NCBI GenBank assembly: GCA_905236925.1
Contig: CAJOQS010000236.1
Coordinates: 1-7,383, forward strand
Direction: 5' to 3'
From: an uncultured Lachnospiraceae bacterium
GTDB taxonomy: Bacteria > Bacillota > Clostridia > Lachnospirales > Lachnospiraceae
DNA length: 7,383 nt
Shown: positions 6,602 to 7,383 of the stretch, in pieces
How the letters are laid out: the number at the start of each line of letters is the position of its first letter
Numbering within the stretch: the stretch's first letter is position 1
Made by a program: the position numbers and the translations under genes
Notes under the pieces: generated by a model
Database searches by the model: none
What the model was told of the DNA's origin: nothing
The model's input: only the letters and a program-made list of their open reading frames with translations

Positions 6602-6865
6602 AAAGGCGTTGAAGAGAATAGTAGACCGCCGGATATCCTGCAGAGAGCCCTGTTATTGCTGCGAATGGGTGGAGAAGAAGTGGTTGAAGATGGCCTCGGA
6701 GCCGCGGATGTGAACGCAGTGCCTTAGCGTCCGCCGGGAGTTCCCGTTACAGAACAGACTGTTGATGGACAGCCGTTAAGGGGCGCACCGTGAGGTGTGT
6801 CTGAATTAAAGTGGTACCACGGGATATAAGTCTCGTCTTTAAGCAATTAAAGGCGGGACTTTTTT
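6602..6865 (+). promoter_or_regulatory. T-box leader, methionine-specific (AUG specifier)
   Basis: This RNA switch senses the charging state of tRNA-Met and controls metG by transcription antitermination. Stem I is bounded by GCG (6606-6608) and CGC (6715-6717). Its specifier loop has AGUAGA on the 5' side (6620-6625) and AUG plus UGAA on the 3' side (6708-6714), closed above by CCGC (6626-6629) and GCGG (6704-6707); this is the loop-E arrangement of known T-boxes. The distal part has AGAGA (6642-6646) and UGCGAA (6660-6665). A Stem III candidate at 6783-6800 has 7 bp and a GUGA tetraloop. The antiterminator pairs UUAAAG (6806-6811) with CUUUAA (6837-6842) and ACGGGA (6819-6824) with UCUCGU (6831-6836) around the 7-nt bulge UGGUACC (6812-6818). 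Its UGGU matches the ACCA end of uncharged tRNA-Met. AUG agrees with the downstream synthetase. Stem II pairing was not resolved. Confidence 0.95.
6829..6865 (+). terminator. T-box-controlled terminator of metG
   Basis: A 14-bp stem (6829-6842 with 6847-6860, a few G-U pairs) is capped by a GCAA tetraloop (6843-6846) and followed by a T-run through 6865. Its 5' arm contains the same bases (6831-6842) that form the 3' side of the antiterminator, so the two folds exclude each other. It should form when tRNA-Met is charged, ending transcription before metG. Confidence 0.95.
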
Positions 6866-6918
6866 GCGCGTACATCGGGTGCGCACTGCTCGCTAGAAGA
6901 CTTATCAGGAGGAACAAC

Positions 6919-7383
6919 ATGGAGAAGAAACCTTATTACATTACGACGGCGATAGCATATGCGTCGGGCAAGCCGCACATCGGCAACACCTACGAGATCA
7001 TTCTCGCGGACAGCATTGCCAGGTTCAAGAAGTATCAGGGCTTTGACGTACGTTTCCAGACAGGAACGGACGAGCACGGCATCAAGGTTGAGGAGAAGGC
7101 TGCACAGGCAGGCAAAACGCCCAAGGAATTTGTTGACGAGGTCACCGGCGAGATCAAGCGACTTTTCGACCTTGTAGGTACAAAGTACGATCGTTTTATC
7201 CGCACGACCGACGAGGATCATGTCGTTCAGGTCCAGAAGATATTCAAGAAGCTCTACGACAAGGGCGATATTTACAAGAACGAGTACGAGGGCATGTACT
7301 GTAAGCCCTGCGAATCGTTCTATACAGCTTCGCAGCTTGTAGACGGAAAATGCCCCGACTGCGGACGCCCCTGCGTTCCCGCG
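6919..7383 (+). CDS. metG: Methionyl-tRNA synthetase, N-terminal 155 codons
   Basis: This cytoplasmic class I synthetase charges tRNA-Met with methionine using ATP. The reading frame is open from the ATG at 6919 to the right edge, so the KMSKS loop and the anticodon-binding domain lie outside the window. Visible features are the start of the Rossmann catalytic domain, YYITTAIAYASGKPHIGNTY at residues 6-25, whose HIGN (20-23) is the class I HIGH motif, then FQTGTDEHGIKVEEKA at 50-65 (typical MetRS GTDEHG). A zinc-binding knuckle follows with C128, C131, C145 and C148 in the connective domain; a single four-cysteine site marks one of the known MetRS subtypes. The start follows AGGAGG (6907-6912) by 6 nt. 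The gene is controlled by the Met T-box directly upstream, which independently supports the identity. Confidence 0.98.
   Translation, partial: MEKKPYYITTAIAYASGKPHIGNTYEIILADSIARFKKYQGFDVRFQTGTDEHGIKVEEKAAQAGKTPKEFVDEVTGEIKRLFDLVGTKYDRFIRTTDEDHVVQVQKIFKKLYDKGDIYKNEYEGMYCKPCESFYTASQLVDGKCPDCGRPCVPA

Noticed and set aside
6866..6886. Short GCGC inverted repeat after the T-box terminator
   Set aside because: The stem is only about 4 bp with a long loop and no supporting context; probably chance in the leader before metG.

Overview
The window looks like chromosomal DNA from a Gram-positive anaerobe of the Firmicutes, most likely class Clostridia (a Lachnospiraceae-like gut or rumen lineage is a guess). 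Four things point this way: strong AGGAGG-type ribosome binding sites, a T-box leader ahead of a tRNA synthetase gene, an SdpR/SdpI gene pair, and a teichoic-acid-type glycerophosphotransferase. Base composition is intermediate and looks even by eye. No mobile element, tRNA, rRNA or CRISPR array is visible.

Layout: (1) Positions 1-609, minus strand, hold the N-terminal 203 codons of a formate/nitrite transporter (FNT) family channel that runs off the left edge. (2) Positions 610-901 are a divergent promoter region, with a recognisable sigma-A-type promoter in each direction; the rightward one is bracketed by two AT-rich palindromes. (3) Positions 902-2688, plus strand, are a tight three-gene cassette: a YhfC-family intramembrane protease-like protein, a cysteine-free ArsR/SdpR-type repressor and an SdpI-type immunity/signalling membrane protein. 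The spacings are 3 nt and a 4-nt overlap. (4) Positions 2713-5190 encode an 825-residue protein that fuses a TagB/TagF-like CDP-glycerol glycerophosphotransferase to a GT4 glycosyltransferase. (5) Positions 5225-6526 encode an M18 metallo-aminopeptidase, separated from gene 4 by a short intercistronic hairpin. (6) Positions 6527-6918 hold a weak terminator, an extended -10 promoter and a complete methionine-type T-box leader with AUG specifier, antiterminator and terminator. (7) Positions 6919-7383 are the first 155 codons of methionyl-tRNA synthetase, which runs off the right edge.

How the parts may work together: genes 3-5 point the same way without a strong terminator between them and may be co-transcribed from the promoter at 813-841. 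The first three form a plausible self-regulated envelope-defence module: the repressor binds next to its own promoter, and two membrane proteins of families linked to bacteriocin or peptide-toxin immunity are induced. No toxin gene (SdpC-like) is in view. The glycerophosphotransferase-GT4 fusion would add a cell-surface polymer function. The T-box makes metG expression depend on uncharged tRNA-Met. The most interesting parts are the YhfC-SdpR-SdpI cassette with its candidate operators, and the fused polymerase-like enzyme.
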